From the NCBI GenBank assembly GCA_964350585.1, contig CAYGKC010000001.1:1-64000 (forward strand): DNA of 64,000 nt, written 5' to 3'. A program made the translations under genes and the position numbers. Shown piece after piece: positions 19,801-28,453 of this stretch. The notes under the pieces were generated by a model, which saw nothing but the letters and a program-made list of their open reading frames with translations, did not search any database and was not told the origin of the DNA. The DNA comes from JBAYJM01 sp964350585 (GTDB taxonomy: Bacteria; Patescibacteriota; Patescibacteriia; 2-01-FULL-39-33). The number at the start of each line of letters is the position of its first letter. The first letter of the stretch is position 1.

Positions 19801-20748
19801 AGGAACCATAGGCCTTAAATCCGGAGGAATAACCGGTACAGTTGTAAGTATCATCCATTCCGGCCTTATGCCGTTTTTTATCAGCTGATTAAAGAATTTT
19901 AAGCGTCTTATAATCTTCTCTTTTTTGGCAGTTGTTGTTTCTACGGCTAATTTATCCAAAACTTTTACTGTTTCTTCAAGATCTATCTTTGTAAGCAATT
20001 CTCTTACGGCCTCTGATCCTATGCCAGCTTCAAAAATATGTCCATACTTAGATGATAATTCATGGAAACGATGCTCTGAAATAATGCTCAATGGCTTTAT
20101 TTCTTTTAGTTCGTTTTCAGCTACTTGCATCGTTGCTTCCAATTCCTTATTCTTATCTTCTTTTTGTCTCACCAAAGAATCAATCGTCTTTTCCAATTCT
20201 TCACCTTTAAGATTTTCCTTTGCATGAGTTTCTTTTTTATCAAAATCCAATTCAATCTGTTTTCTGAATTGTTTATATTCTAATTTTATTTGATTAAGAG
20301 CTTCAGCTTTTAATTCTTCATTAACGCTAATAATTATAAAGTCAGCAAAATAAACCACCTTTTCAAGTGATTGCAAAGATATATCGAGAGCTAATCCGAT
20401 TTTTGACGGAACTCCTCTTAAAAACCAAATGTGAGACACTGGAGTAGCAAGATCAATATGGCCCATTCTTTCTCTTCTGACAATAGAACGAGTAACTTCA
20501 ACGCCGCACTTATCGCAAACTATTCCCTTATATCTGATTTTTTTGTATTTTCCACAATAACATTCCCAGTCTTTAATCGGACCAAAAATTCTTTCACAAA
20601 ATAAACCGTCCTTCTCAGGTTTCTGAGTTCTATAGTTAATTGTTTCCGGCCTTGTAACTTCACCGTGCGACCAATTATGAATATCGTCCGGAGAAGCGAC
20701 TCTAAGCCTTATGGCGTTAAAATAACTGAATTCTTTTTCTATTATCAT
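16873..20748 (-). CDS. rpoC: DNA-directed RNA polymerase subunit beta'
   Basis: The 1291-residue protein shows all landmarks of RpoC. The N-terminal zinc site (CYCGKYKKIRYKGIVCDKC) is near residues 63-81. The active-site loop NADFDGDQM lies at about residues 521-529, with three Asp that bind the catalytic Mg. The second zinc site is CEDCGD...CKNLRGGCQKC, and the trigger-loop region ends in RTFHTGG. It is somewhat shorter than E. coli RpoC (1407), with no room for the large enterobacterial trigger-loop insertion. It lies 33 bp after rpoB and is co-transcribed, with a terminator at 16837-16856. Confidence 0.98.
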   Translation of the reverse strand: MIIEKEFSYFNAIRLRVASPDDIHNWSHGEVTRPETINYRTQKPEKDGLFCERIFGPIKDWECYCGKYKKIRYKGIVCDKCGVEVTRSIVRRERMGHIDLATPVSHIWFLRGVPSKIGLALDISLQSLEKVVYFADFIIISVNEELKAEALNQIKLEYKQFRKQIELDFDKKETHAKENLKGEELEKTIDSLVRQKEDKNKELEATMQVAENELKEIKPLSIISEHRFHELSSKYGHIFEAGIGSEAVRELLTKIDLEETVKVLDKLAVETTTAKKEKIIRRLKFFNQLIKNGIRPEWMILTTVPVIPPDLRPMVPLDGGRFATSDLNDLYRRVINRNNRLKQLLELNAPEVITRNEKRMLQEAVDSLIDNNARHGKTVVASTGQKRMLKSIADILKGKQGRFRQNLLGKRIDYSGRSVIVVGPNLNLDQCGLPKIMALELFKPFIISKLIQRGIVHNIRSANRYIEAAHEEVWDILEECVTGSFVLLNRAPTLHRLGIQAFRPILIEGRAIQIHPLVCAAFNADFDGDQMAVHIPLSEKAREETKNLMLSSKNLLKPAHGQPVVTSQQDIIWGCYYLTTMHEKNKLKIFSSVDEASLAQQSGVITLQDRIKVRYGKNIKSKEKIIETCLGRILFNEALPEEYEFVNERVGKKLLGKILQEILYKFGPEVTVETLDKIKRLGFKYLTYSAQSFGMSDLKSVEGREELIKQGNGQLDLIEQQYQMGLLTDDERHEKIVELWLGINNQILNKVKGSLEEGNPILAMIDSQARGSWGQLSQMIGMKGPVVSPSYDVIELPVKGNFKNGFEVLEFFISTHGARKGLTDTALRTSSAGYLTRRLVDVAQDMVINCEDCGDTEGITISKEESEAMGENIINRIVGRYLAKDLKDAKTDKVLVKEGELITEEVASNLGSANLDEVSLRSILTCKNLRGGCQKCYGYDLSYNKIVKIGVAVGIIAAQSVGEPGTQLTMRTFHTGGVASEGDITQGLPRVEELFEGRSPKAKAIMSDVAGKVKIKEGQREIISPDGKSQIKTSSKDRIIQVSYMDRVEKKIPFTNSSKKIKVSVKTGDEVVAGQTLFEDLETLEKVLSPVEGKIKVEKSSIMIMADELAVKEYIVPSNRAILVKDGIDIEPGDQITEGSLDLHQLYKLKGEDYTKKYIMREIQHIYSSQGQKLNDKHCEVIIRQMFSKVYITDAGDGDMMPGETVEYMDVMNANQELAKEGKKAIEFERLLLGITKVSLSTRSWLAAASFQETAKVLINAAISGKTDDLSGLKENIIIGRLIPAGTGFKK

Positions 20749-20781
20749 AATAGTATAGTAAATTTTGGCTTTATATTTGAC

Positions 20782-23700
20782 CTATTCTTCTTCTGGTTGG
20801 GAAATAGTTTTGGCATCTTCACCTTCTTTAACCACTTCACCATCTTCTAAAAGTTCAACATTCAAAGACAAGCCTTTTAACTCTCTTATCAAAACATTGA
20901 AACTTTCTGGAATAAATAAATTCTTAATCGGCTCACCTTTAATAATGGATTCGTATGCTTTTGATCTTCCTAAAACGTCATCTGACTTAATAGTAAGTAT
21001 TTCCTGCAAAGTGTTTGCCGCTCCATAAGCTTCTAACGCCCATACTTCCATTTCTCCGAATCTTTGTCCGCCAAACTGAGCCTTTCCTCCTAATGGTTGT
21101 TGAGTAATCAATGAGTAAGGACCGATTGATCTGGCGTGTATTTTATCTTCAACTAAATGATTAAGCTTGAGCATATAAATATATCCCACTGTACTCTTGT
21201 GATCAAATTTTTCTCCCGTTCTTCCATCAATAAGCTGTATGCCGCCATCTTTTTCGTAACCTGCTTTTTCCAATTCACTTCTTATATCTTCTTCTGATGC
21301 GCCGTCAAAAACAGGCGTAGCTATTTTATAACCAAGCGCTTTGGCTGCCAACCCCAAGTGAGTTTCTAAAATTTGTCCCAGATTCATACGAGAAACAACT
21401 CCCAAAGGACTTAAAATAATATCAACAGGTGTTCCATCGGTTAAGTGAGGCATATCCTCTACTGAAACCACTCTGGAAATTACACCTTTATTACCATGTC
21501 TTCCAGCCATTTTATCGCCAACTTGTATTTTTCGCAGAGAAGCAACAGTCACCTGGATCATTTTAATCATTCCGGCAGATAACTTATCGCCATTTTCTCT
21601 TGAAAATATTTTAATATCAATAACTTTTCCAGAAGAACCATGTTCTAAATAAAGTGAAGAATCTCTCACGTCTCTGGCTTTTTCACCAAAAATAGCTCGA
21701 AGCAATTTTTCTTCAGCTGAAAGTTCTGTTTCGCCTTTTGGCGTAATTTTTCCGACCAAAATATCTCCACTTCTGACATTGGCGCCAATTCTGATTATTC
21801 CCTCTTCATCCAAATCCTTTAATTTTTCTTCGCTGACATTTGGAATATCGGAAGTTACGACTTCGGGACCAAGTTTTGTTTCGCGTACTTCACAAACGTA
21901 ATTTTCAATATGGATAGATGAATATCTATCTTGCTGAACCAATCTTTCTGAAAGAATAATGGCATCTTCATAGTTATAACCTTGCCAAGGCATAAAAGCC
22001 ACCAAAATATTTTGACCCAATGCTAATTCACCGTTTTCAGTAGATGGTCCATCAGCTAAAACATCGCCTTTTTCAACTTCTTGTCCCTTAACAACAATTA
22101 CTTTTTGGTTAATACAAGTTGATGCGTTAGATCTTGTAAATTTATTTAACTTATATGTATCTATTTTATTATTTTTGCTTAAAACTTCTATCTTATCCCC
22201 GCTTAGACCGATAACTTTTCCTTTTTCTTTTGCAATAATTACATGGCCTGAATCTCTAGCAGCCTTTTCTTCCATACCCGTTCCGACAAGCGGAGCTTGA
22301 GGACTGATAACAGAAACTGCTTGCCTTTGCATATTTGTTCCCATAAGAGCACGAACAGCGTCATCATGTTCCAAGAAAGGAATTAAAGATGTGGCAACAG
22401 AAATAATTTGATTAGGAGCAACATCCATATAATCAACATTTTCCACACTGGCGATAGTCGGATTTAAACGGACTCTGGCCTGAACTTTTTCTTCAAGAAA
22501 ATATCCGTTCTCATCAATTCTTGTTGTAAAAGGAGTCGTGGTTGAACGGCTTTCTTCAAAAGCATCCAAATAAACTATTTCTCCGCTTATTTTCATTTTT
22601 CCATTTTTATCCTTTTCCACCTTATAGTAAGGTGTTTCAATAAAACCGAAATCGTTAACTCGAGCATAAGTGGCTAAATGTCCAACCAATCCGATATTTG
22701 GTCCTTCAGGAGTTGCAATCGGGCAAATTCTTCCATAATGGGTCTGATGCACGTCACGAACTTCAAAACCTGCCCTTTCTCTTGATAAACCGCCTGGTCC
22801 CATAGCTGATAATCTTCTTTTGTGTTCAAGCTCAGCTAAAGGATTTACCTGGTCCATAAATTGAGAAAGCTGTGAAGACATAAAAAATTCCTTCACAACG
22901 GAAATAACCGGTCTTGCATTTATTAATTTACTTGGACTAAGTGAAGCAATATCCAAAGTACTCATTCTGTCTTTGATGATTCTCTCCATTCTTGCAAGTC
23001 CAATTCTGAATTTATTCTGTACCAGTTCTCCAGCAGCCCTTATTCTTCTGTTTCCCAAATGATCAATATCATCAGAAGGCTCCTGAGTGTTATTTAAATG
23101 AATAATTTCTTTTAAAATATTTACTATGTCTTCTTTTAGTAATACTCTGTTTTCTTTGCTGATCGGCAATGACTGAGCAAATCTTTGGTTCATTTTATAT
23201 CTTCCGACAGGACCGAAGTCGTATCTGGCAAAGTTAAAAAACATATTATCAATAAGTTGCTTGGCATTATCAGGAGTAGCTAAATCTCCCGGTCTTATTC
23301 TTTTATAAACTTCAATAAGACCTTCTGATTCACTAGTTGATGCATCTTTTTTAATTGTTGCTTCAATATGGCTTGTCTCAGGACTATTATCAGCATCTTT
23401 AAATAATTCTAAAATTTGTTCATCAGTAGAATAACCGAAAGCCCTAAGCAATGCTGTTGCTGCCACTTTTCTTTTGCGATCTATTTTAACCCAAATAACT
23501 TTATTGCCATCCGTTTCAAACTCTAGCCATGATCCCCTGTTTGGGATAATCTTGGCGCCATAAAGCCTTCTATCTACGCCTTCAGAACTTGAGAAAAAAA
23601 TACCCGCTGATCTTATCAGCTGGGAAACAATAACTCTTTCGATTCCATTAATAATAAAAGTTCCTCTTTCTGTCATAAGAGGAAAATCTCCTAAATAAAT

Positions 23701-24024
23701 TTCCTGTTCAATACTTTGTTCGGACTTCTTGTTAAGCAATTTTACATTTACGCGCAAGGGAGCCTCATAACTGATATTCTTTTCCTTGCTGGCCACTTCG
23801 TCGAATTTCGGTTCATCAAGATAGTACTTATCAAAGTAAATTTCCAAATCCCTTCCAATAAAATCAGTTATTGGAGATACTTCATCAAACAATTCCCTTA
23901 ATCCTATTTCCCAAAACCAATTATAGGATCTTTTTTGTAATTCAATTAAATCGGGAAGTTCAAGTGGCTTCCTTTTTGAATGGGAAAAATTAATCCTTGG
24001 TGTTGCTTTTTTTTGTAGAGACAT
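20782..24024 (-). CDS. rpoB: DNA-directed RNA polymerase subunit beta
   Basis: The protein contains the rifampicin-pocket region SSQLSQFMDQ (about residue 380), HKRRLSAMGPGGL and ERAGFEVRDVH, and the C-terminal GKAQFGGQRFGEMEVWALEA. I chose the ATG at 24024 because GGGGAG lies 7 bp before it. The frame also runs to an ATG five codons upstream (24039), where GAGGAG is only 2 bp away. With about 1080 residues it is much shorter than E. coli RpoB (1342), as in other compact lineages without the large lineage inserts. The Ser of the RRLSA segment, commonly changed in rifampicin resistance, is present. An own promoter and a leader with a hairpin lie upstream. Confidence 0.98.
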   Translation of the reverse strand: MSLQKKATPRINFSHSKRKPLELPDLIELQKRSYNWFWEIGLRELFDEVSPITDFIGRDLEIYFDKYYLDEPKFDEVASKEKNISYEAPLRVNVKLLNKKSEQSIEQEIYLGDFPLMTERGTFIINGIERVIVSQLIRSAGIFFSSSEGVDRRLYGAKIIPNRGSWLEFETDGNKVIWVKIDRKRKVAATALLRAFGYSTDEQILELFKDADNSPETSHIEATIKKDASTSESEGLIEVYKRIRPGDLATPDNAKQLIDNMFFNFARYDFGPVGRYKMNQRFAQSLPISKENRVLLKEDIVNILKEIIHLNNTQEPSDDIDHLGNRRIRAAGELVQNKFRIGLARMERIIKDRMSTLDIASLSPSKLINARPVISVVKEFFMSSQLSQFMDQVNPLAELEHKRRLSAMGPGGLSRERAGFEVRDVHQTHYGRICPIATPEGPNIGLVGHLATYARVNDFGFIETPYYKVEKDKNGKMKISGEIVYLDAFEESRSTTTPFTTRIDENGYFLEEKVQARVRLNPTIASVENVDYMDVAPNQIISVATSLIPFLEHDDAVRALMGTNMQRQAVSVISPQAPLVGTGMEEKAARDSGHVIIAKEKGKVIGLSGDKIEVLSKNNKIDTYKLNKFTRSNASTCINQKVIVVKGQEVEKGDVLADGPSTENGELALGQNILVAFMPWQGYNYEDAIILSERLVQQDRYSSIHIENYVCEVRETKLGPEVVTSDIPNVSEEKLKDLDEEGIIRIGANVRSGDILVGKITPKGETELSAEEKLLRAIFGEKARDVRDSSLYLEHGSSGKVIDIKIFSRENGDKLSAGMIKMIQVTVASLRKIQVGDKMAGRHGNKGVISRVVSVEDMPHLTDGTPVDIILSPLGVVSRMNLGQILETHLGLAAKALGYKIATPVFDGASEEDIRSELEKAGYEKDGGIQLIDGRTGEKFDHKSTVGYIYMLKLNHLVEDKIHARSIGPYSLITQQPLGGKAQFGGQRFGEMEVWALEAYGAANTLQEILTIKSDDVLGRSKAYESIIKGEPIKNLFIPESFNVLIRELKGLSLNVELLEDGEVVKEGEDAKTISQPEEE

Positions 24025-24142
24025 AAAAAATCTCCCCATTTCTCCTCATTTAGGCATACTTGCGCTTAATGAGCAAAGAAATGAGTTCTAATTATTTATT
24101 AAAATTGCTTAAACTTGAGCACCAAAATATATTTTAAATTAT

Positions 24143-24170
24143 AATTCTGCTTTATTCGAATAGCAGAATT
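24143..24170 (-). promoter_or_regulatory. rpoB: Hairpin in the rpoB leader
   Basis: A perfect 9-bp inverted repeat (AATTCTGCT/AGCAGAATT, 10-nt loop) lies in the predicted 155-nt leader between the promoter at 24187-24215 and the rpoB start. No T-run follows, so it is not an obvious terminator. Its role is unknown. Confidence 0.45.
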
Positions 24171-24186
24171 TAAATTCGATAGATTT

Positions 24187-24215
24187 ATATTAACAGAATT
24201 GTAAAGTTAAGTCAA
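24187..24215 (-). promoter_or_regulatory. rpoB: Promoter of rpoBC
   Basis: The minus strand has TTGACT (24215-24210), a 17-bp spacer and TAATAT (24192-24187). The rest of the gap 24040-24340 holds the leader hairpin and the terminator of the upstream unit. I saw no gene there. Confidence 0.6.
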
Positions 24216-24255
24216 TAGTTAAGTAATCATTATTATTGCTATTTTTCTTAATATT

Positions 24256-24302
24256 AAAATATCCAATAAATTTTCTAAATTTAGATATTTATTGGATATT
24301 TT
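24256..24302 (-). terminator. Terminator downstream of the radical SAM gene
   Basis: A perfect 16-bp inverted repeat (arms 24256-24271 and 24287-24302, core ATCCAATAAAT) lies 39 bp after the stop of the radical SAM gene and separates it from the rpoB promoter. The arm itself ends in Ts on the minus strand. Confidence 0.7.
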
Positions 24303-24340
24303 ATAAATTTTATTCAAAACTTGTCAACAGAAATTCCACA

Positions 24341-25789
24341 CTACCCATTCGACTCTGGCTGTTGCGTTAGTTCCTCAATTTCTTTTGCCTTATTCTGTTC
24401 TTGATAAAGCTTATTACTGTCTTTCCAGTGTTTCCATTTTCCGGCATATTCTTTTTCCCAAACCTCATCTGTCAAAGCATGCATTTCACTCGAATATTTA
24501 TCTAAAGCTGAACAAATTTCCGAATTTTTAACAGTATCATAGCTGGCATTATAAGAAGGAATAGCGCCATATTTTTCTACTGCATCCCTTAAAGCCTGCG
24601 GATTATCTATAAAAGCGCAAGGAGTCAGTAAATTCTTGTTGGCGCAATATGGTTGAGCGTCTTGAATTGCCTTAAAAAACGGCGAAGTAATAACGTCAAG
24701 TAGCTTCTTTCCTCGAATATTATCAACTGAGAACTGCATAAATACACATGGCTCGACATCTCCATTGCAGTTTATATGGAAATATCCTCCTGGCCTTGCT
24801 CCTGCCATACATCCGCCAACATACGCGCCATCATTCCAAAAATCGCCAATAAATATAGGCTTTGCATTCCTTATTTCGTTAACCCTTATTCTCAATTTAT
24901 TTCTTTGTTCCGGTGTTGACATCAAATTTGTATCGGGATTCCTGCCAACTGGAGTATATTGAAAAAACCAGCCGATAGAACATCCTTTTTGAATCATCAA
25001 ATCAATAAATTCATCTGACATCAAAACTTCAGAATTGCCTCTGGTAGGAGTAGCAGAAAAACCAAACGGCACACCTTCTTCTTTTAAATTATCCATTGCA
25101 TCCATAACCTTTTTATACACCCCAGGCCCTCTTCTTTTTTCAGTATCCTCTTCAAAACCCTCTACGGAAATAGCTGGTAAAGCGTTACCGACTTTCGCCA
25201 ATTTCTTTGCCACTTCCTTGTTTATCAATGTGGCATTGGTATATATTTGGAAATAAATATCATTATGTTCTTCAAGCATTCTAAACAAATGTGGCCACAT
25301 AAAAGGTTCTCCGCCTGAAATTGTTATAAAATAAATACCCAACTCCTTTCCTTCTTTTAAAATCCTGTCCACTTCTTCATAAGGCAATCCCTCATGCATC
25401 TTGTATTCACTTGCATAACAGCCGATACATTCCAAATTACATTTGGCGCTTGGACTGATAACAAATAAAAAAGGCAACCCAAAACCAAGTTGCTTGGCTT
25501 TTTCTGCTTGCTTTGCCCTGCCAATAACACCTGCATTGATAAAAAAATTTTCAACTATCTTATTCCTGCAATTTTTAGACAATTTTTTTAGAATCGTCTG
25601 AGCCAACTGGGCTGAAGGATGATTTTCCACTACCAATCTCTTTATTCCTTCTGCCATCGATTTCGTGTCCTTATCCTTTATAAAATATTTTTCGGCAATA
25701 TCTACCAATCTAACAATGTTTTTATTTGATAGATTACTGATGGTGTTTATTCCCATCTTAAATGCCCACTTTTTAAAAGCATAGGCCAT
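24341..25789 (-). CDS. Radical SAM protein with SPASM-like C-terminal cluster region
   Basis: The 482-residue protein has the radical SAM cluster motif CNLECIGCY (Cys-x3-Cys-x2-Cys near residue 116) and the SAM-binding ISGGEPF. A Cys-rich C-terminal part (GGCMAGARPGG, NGDVEPCVF, PYCANKNLLTPC) looks like a SPASM domain binding further Fe-S clusters. An N-terminal 100-residue helical region precedes the barrel. SPASM enzymes often modify peptides or small molecules. No peptide substrate gene is evident next to it, so the substrate is unknown. It may be the last gene of a unit with the MurE-like and membrane protein genes upstream. Confidence 0.85.
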   Translation of the reverse strand: MAYAFKKWAFKMGINTISNLSNKNIVRLVDIAEKYFIKDKDTKSMAEGIKRLVVENHPSAQLAQTILKKLSKNCRNKIVENFFINAGVIGRAKQAEKAKQLGFGLPFLFVISPSAKCNLECIGCYASEYKMHEGLPYEEVDRILKEGKELGIYFITISGGEPFMWPHLFRMLEEHNDIYFQIYTNATLINKEVAKKLAKVGNALPAISVEGFEEDTEKRRGPGVYKKVMDAMDNLKEEGVPFGFSATPTRGNSEVLMSDEFIDLMIQKGCSIGWFFQYTPVGRNPDTNLMSTPEQRNKLRIRVNEIRNAKPIFIGDFWNDGAYVGGCMAGARPGGYFHINCNGDVEPCVFMQFSVDNIRGKKLLDVITSPFFKAIQDAQPYCANKNLLTPCAFIDNPQALRDAVEKYGAIPSYNASYDTVKNSEICSALDKYSSEMHALTDEVWEKEYAGKWKHWKDSNKLYQEQNKAKEIEELTQQPESNG

Positions 25790-25847
25790 ACTAATTATTT
25801 TATTAATAATTAATTAATAATATAACTAATTTAAATAAATTGCAAAA

Positions 25848-27194
25848 TTATTTTGCTAAATTGGTTAGAATGGATCTAGAGACTTCTCTTTCGTCCCAAG
25901 GCAATTTCCTGCCGTGGGAAAGGCAAATTGCCTGTTCAGAACCTTTGCCAGTAAGCAAAACCAAATCATCATTTTTTGCTTCTTTCAAAGCTTTTTCAAT
26001 AGCCATTCTTCTATCCTGTATTTTAAACAAATTCTTCCCCAAAACCATTCCGGCGGAAACTGCGCCTTGAGCCACCTGTTCTATTATCACCTTTGGATCA
26101 TCGTTATACGGGTCCTCATCAGTAATAATAGCCATTTGTGAATTTGCAGCAGAAATAGAACCCATTACAGGCCTTCTGGAGATATCTCTGCCTCCTCCGC
26201 ATGAACCCAAAACGTGTATAATACGTCTCCCCTCTTTAACCAGTCCGTGTTTTTTTATTGTTAAAAAACACTGCTTAAGACTTTCCGGCTCGGGGGCATA
26301 ATCAACTATTACTTTAAAATCCTGCCCTTCATTTATAAATTCCATCCTGCCCGGAATACTTTCGATTTTTTCCAAAGCGCTTCTGCAACATTCCATATCT
26401 ATCCCCTGGCTTTTTGCCAAAGAAATTGCGCAGAGTGAATTATAAACATTGAATTCACCAAATAATTTAAGATTAAATTTTATTGCCTCTGCCATAAAAG
26501 CAATTCCACTTTCAGCAAACTCGATTTTTTTCGCTTTGATTACTGCGCCATCAGAAATCAAGTTAGTATTAGCCTCTTTACCTTTTATTCCATATCCAAC
26601 TTTTTCATCAATATCAAAATCCAAAAAGCTTTTTGCATTTTCATCATCAATATTGGCAATAATTATTTTTTTTATTTTAACCCCGTCAATGTTTTTAACA
26701 GGATCATTTTTTAATTTTTCAAAAAGTTTTAATTTTGCCTTTTTATAATTATCAAATCCGCCATGCGCTTCAATATGCTCGGGAGTTAAGTTTGTAAAAA
26801 TACAAATATCATAGTGTATTCCCAAATGCCTGAATTGCTCAATTCCTTGTGATGAAGTTTCTATTATGGCGTACTTGCAACCAGCTTGGACCATTTTTGC
26901 AATCATTCTTTGCAAAGCAAATCTGCCAAGCATTGTCATTTTCTTATCATTTAGCCATTCCATTTCAGCTATTTTAAAAACTGCAGTTGAAGCTACGCCG
27001 GTTTTAAAACCAGCCTCTTCTAAAATTTTTGAAATTAAATTTACTGTCGTTGTTTTGCCATTTGTTCCGGTTACTCCTATGACAATTAACTTTTCGCTCG
27101 GCTTCCCATAAATCAAATTCGCCAATAACGCCATTTTTTTATGGTATGAATTCAACACAGTTTTTGGAATGAATTTTCTTATTAAATCTTTCAT
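25848..27194 (-). CDS. MurE-like Mur ligase (UDP-MurNAc-tripeptide synthetase family), lacking the N-terminal domain
   Basis: The 448-residue protein has the Mur ligase P-loop VTGTNGKTTT at about residue 41, the central-domain IETSSQGIEQFRHLG and TNLTPEHIEAHGG, and the C-terminal SIPGRMEF, DYAPEPESL and GSCGGGRDISRRPVMG. Full MurE proteins have about 90 more residues before the P-loop, which bind the UDP part. That domain is missing. The substrate-selecting segment reads DEDPYNDDP, without the Arg of the DNPR motif of diaminopimelate-adding enzymes, so the amino acid added is probably not meso-DAP. It starts 7 bp after the preceding gene. Confidence 0.8.
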   Translation of the reverse strand: MKDLIRKFIPKTVLNSYHKKMALLANLIYGKPSEKLIVIGVTGTNGKTTTVNLISKILEEAGFKTGVASTAVFKIAEMEWLNDKKMTMLGRFALQRMIAKMVQAGCKYAIIETSSQGIEQFRHLGIHYDICIFTNLTPEHIEAHGGFDNYKKAKLKLFEKLKNDPVKNIDGVKIKKIIIANIDDENAKSFLDFDIDEKVGYGIKGKEANTNLISDGAVIKAKKIEFAESGIAFMAEAIKFNLKLFGEFNVYNSLCAISLAKSQGIDMECCRSALEKIESIPGRMEFINEGQDFKVIVDYAPEPESLKQCFLTIKKHGLVKEGRRIIHVLGSCGGGRDISRRPVMGSISAANSQMAIITDEDPYNDDPKVIIEQVAQGAVSAGMVLGKNLFKIQDRRMAIEKALKEAKNDDLVLLTGKGSEQAICLSHGRKLPWDEREVSRSILTNLAK

Positions 27195-27201
27195 AGTATA
27201 T

Positions 27202-27690
27202 TTAAAAAAAACTAAAAACTCCCATCGATAATAAAGTCACAATAATTCCCGCAATTAAAATTCCCAAAAAAATAAATGGAATGGCTTTCCTGGTATTGAT
27301 TCCAAGAAGCCAGGCTCCCAATGTTCCTGTCCAAGCTCCGGTTACCGGCAAAGGAACCGCTACAAAAATCATCAGTGCCAGCAAGCCGTATTTTTGATAC
27401 TTGCCTGATATTTTGAGATTAGTTCTTTTAAATAACCAATCAAAAAACGATCTGAAAAATTTTGATCTTTTGGATAAAAATTCCGTAACGTTGCCAATAT
27501 ATTTAAGAATAAAAAATACAGGTATGGCGTTTCCAATAACAGCAAGAGAAAACGCTTTTTGCGGACTGAAACCATAGGCAAATCCAAGAGGAATGCCCGC
27601 CCGCAATTCCGCTACGGGAAGCATAGATATAAAAACAACAAAAAGCTCTTTTTGGATATTTAAAATAAATTGTAAAAATATTGATAACAT
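27202..27690 (-). CDS. Small multidrug export family protein (COG2426-like membrane protein)
   Basis: The 162-residue protein has four to five hydrophobic segments and the family-typical MLPVAELRAGIPLG near residue 24, followed by VPLPVTGAWTGTLGAWLLG. The family is annotated as putative small multidrug export proteins, but the transport activity is poorly established. The promoter at 27698-27726 lies so close to the ATG that the mRNA would be leaderless. It heads a unit with the MurE-like ligase. Confidence 0.8.
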   Translation of the reverse strand: MLSIFLQFILNIQKELFVVFISMLPVAELRAGIPLGFAYGFSPQKAFSLAVIGNAIPVFFILKYIGNVTEFLSKRSKFFRSFFDWLFKRTNLKISGKYQKYGLLALMIFVAVPLPVTGAWTGTLGAWLLGINTRKAIPFIFLGILIAGIIVTLLSMGVFSFF

Positions 27691-27697
27691 CTTTAAT

Positions 27698-27726
27698 ATT
27701 ATAATATGGTATCGATAATTTTACAA
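27698..27726 (-). promoter_or_regulatory. Promoter that would give a leaderless mRNA
   Basis: The minus strand reads TTGTAA (27726-27721), 17 bp, TATAAT (27703-27698), and then only 7 bases before the ATG at 27690. Transcription would start at or next to the start codon. Confidence 0.65.
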
Positions 27727-27734
27727 AAACTAAA

Positions 27735-27763
27735 TTGACAAGAAAAAAATTTTGTAGTATAAC
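27735..27763 (+). promoter_or_regulatory. Promoter of the 27815 gene
   Basis: TTGACA (27735-27740), a 17-bp spacer and TATAAC (27758-27763). It stands back to back with the minus-strand promoter at 27698-27726. Confidence 0.75.
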
Positions 27764-27814
27764 ATATCAGGAATATCTCTTGCGCTGGGCAAGGGAAAAA
27801 GCGGAGGGGAAGAA

Positions 27815-28378
27815 ATGAAATCTATCGCTTTACTATGCATAACTTTGGGTTTTTGGGGAGTATTGGACATTCCTGCGATAAACATACCGGGAAATAATCC
27901 CGATGATCGAGAATTCCTGTTGCAATGCAACAGAGGTTTCGACAAATCATTTCCGCACGAACCGGATTTTGACACAGCGATGATTTTGGGTTATGGGTTC
28001 ATTTACATGGATCCTACCCCTGATAGCAAAACCAAGTCACGAGATGACTTTCTAAAAATGGCTTTCTTTTCATGGAGGAATAAAGAAGGCCAGATGAAAA
28101 TTGCCGTTAAAGGTGGCTTTTCGCAACACGAACTCAATTGTTTTAAGTCAGTAAAACTCAAATGCCACAAAAATTGCAAAGTCACCTTAAAAAGAAAAAC
28201 ACTTTTCGGTGACAATAGTGATATTTGGTGGCAAAACAGTGACGACCAATGCATGCTCATTTCTGCAGGCCATTGCAAAAATGATTTCCAACAGCTAAAC
28301 CAGACTCTGGATGCGTTTAAAAAATCCGGAGCTATATTGGGCTGTGAGATTTACAGAAGGAATTATCCTTCACAGTAA
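27815..28378 (+). CDS. Hypothetical secreted Cys-containing protein, single-gene unit
   Basis: The 187-residue protein begins with a short hydrophobic stretch (SIALLCITLGFWGVLDI) that may be a signal peptide. The remainder has eight or so Cys (for example LQCNRGFD, LNCFKSVKLKCHKNC, QCMLISAGHC, LGCEIY), suggesting disulfides outside the cell. I recognise no family. A strong GGAGGGG ribosome binding site, its own promoter and its own terminator make it an independent unit. It is oriented away from its neighbours. Confidence 0.6.
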   Translation: MKSIALLCITLGFWGVLDIPAINIPGNNPDDREFLLQCNRGFDKSFPHEPDFDTAMILGYGFIYMDPTPDSKTKSRDDFLKMAFFSWRNKEGQMKIAVKGGFSQHELNCFKSVKLKCHKNCKVTLKRKTLFGDNSDIWWQNSDDQCMLISAGHCKNDFQQLNQTLDAFKKSGAILGCEIYRRNYPSQ

Positions 28379-28399
28379 TAAGCCTTTAAGAAAAAACAC

Positions 28400-28426
28400 A
28401 AGACGACTCCTAGGAGGCGTCTTTTT
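28400..28426 (+). terminator. Intrinsic terminator of the 27815 gene
   Basis: The hairpin AAGACG-A-CTCC/GGAG-G-CGTCTT (28400-28423) ends in a run of five Ts (28422-28426). Confidence 0.85.
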
Positions 28427-28453
28427 AAATAAAACAGAAGTATAATATAATTT

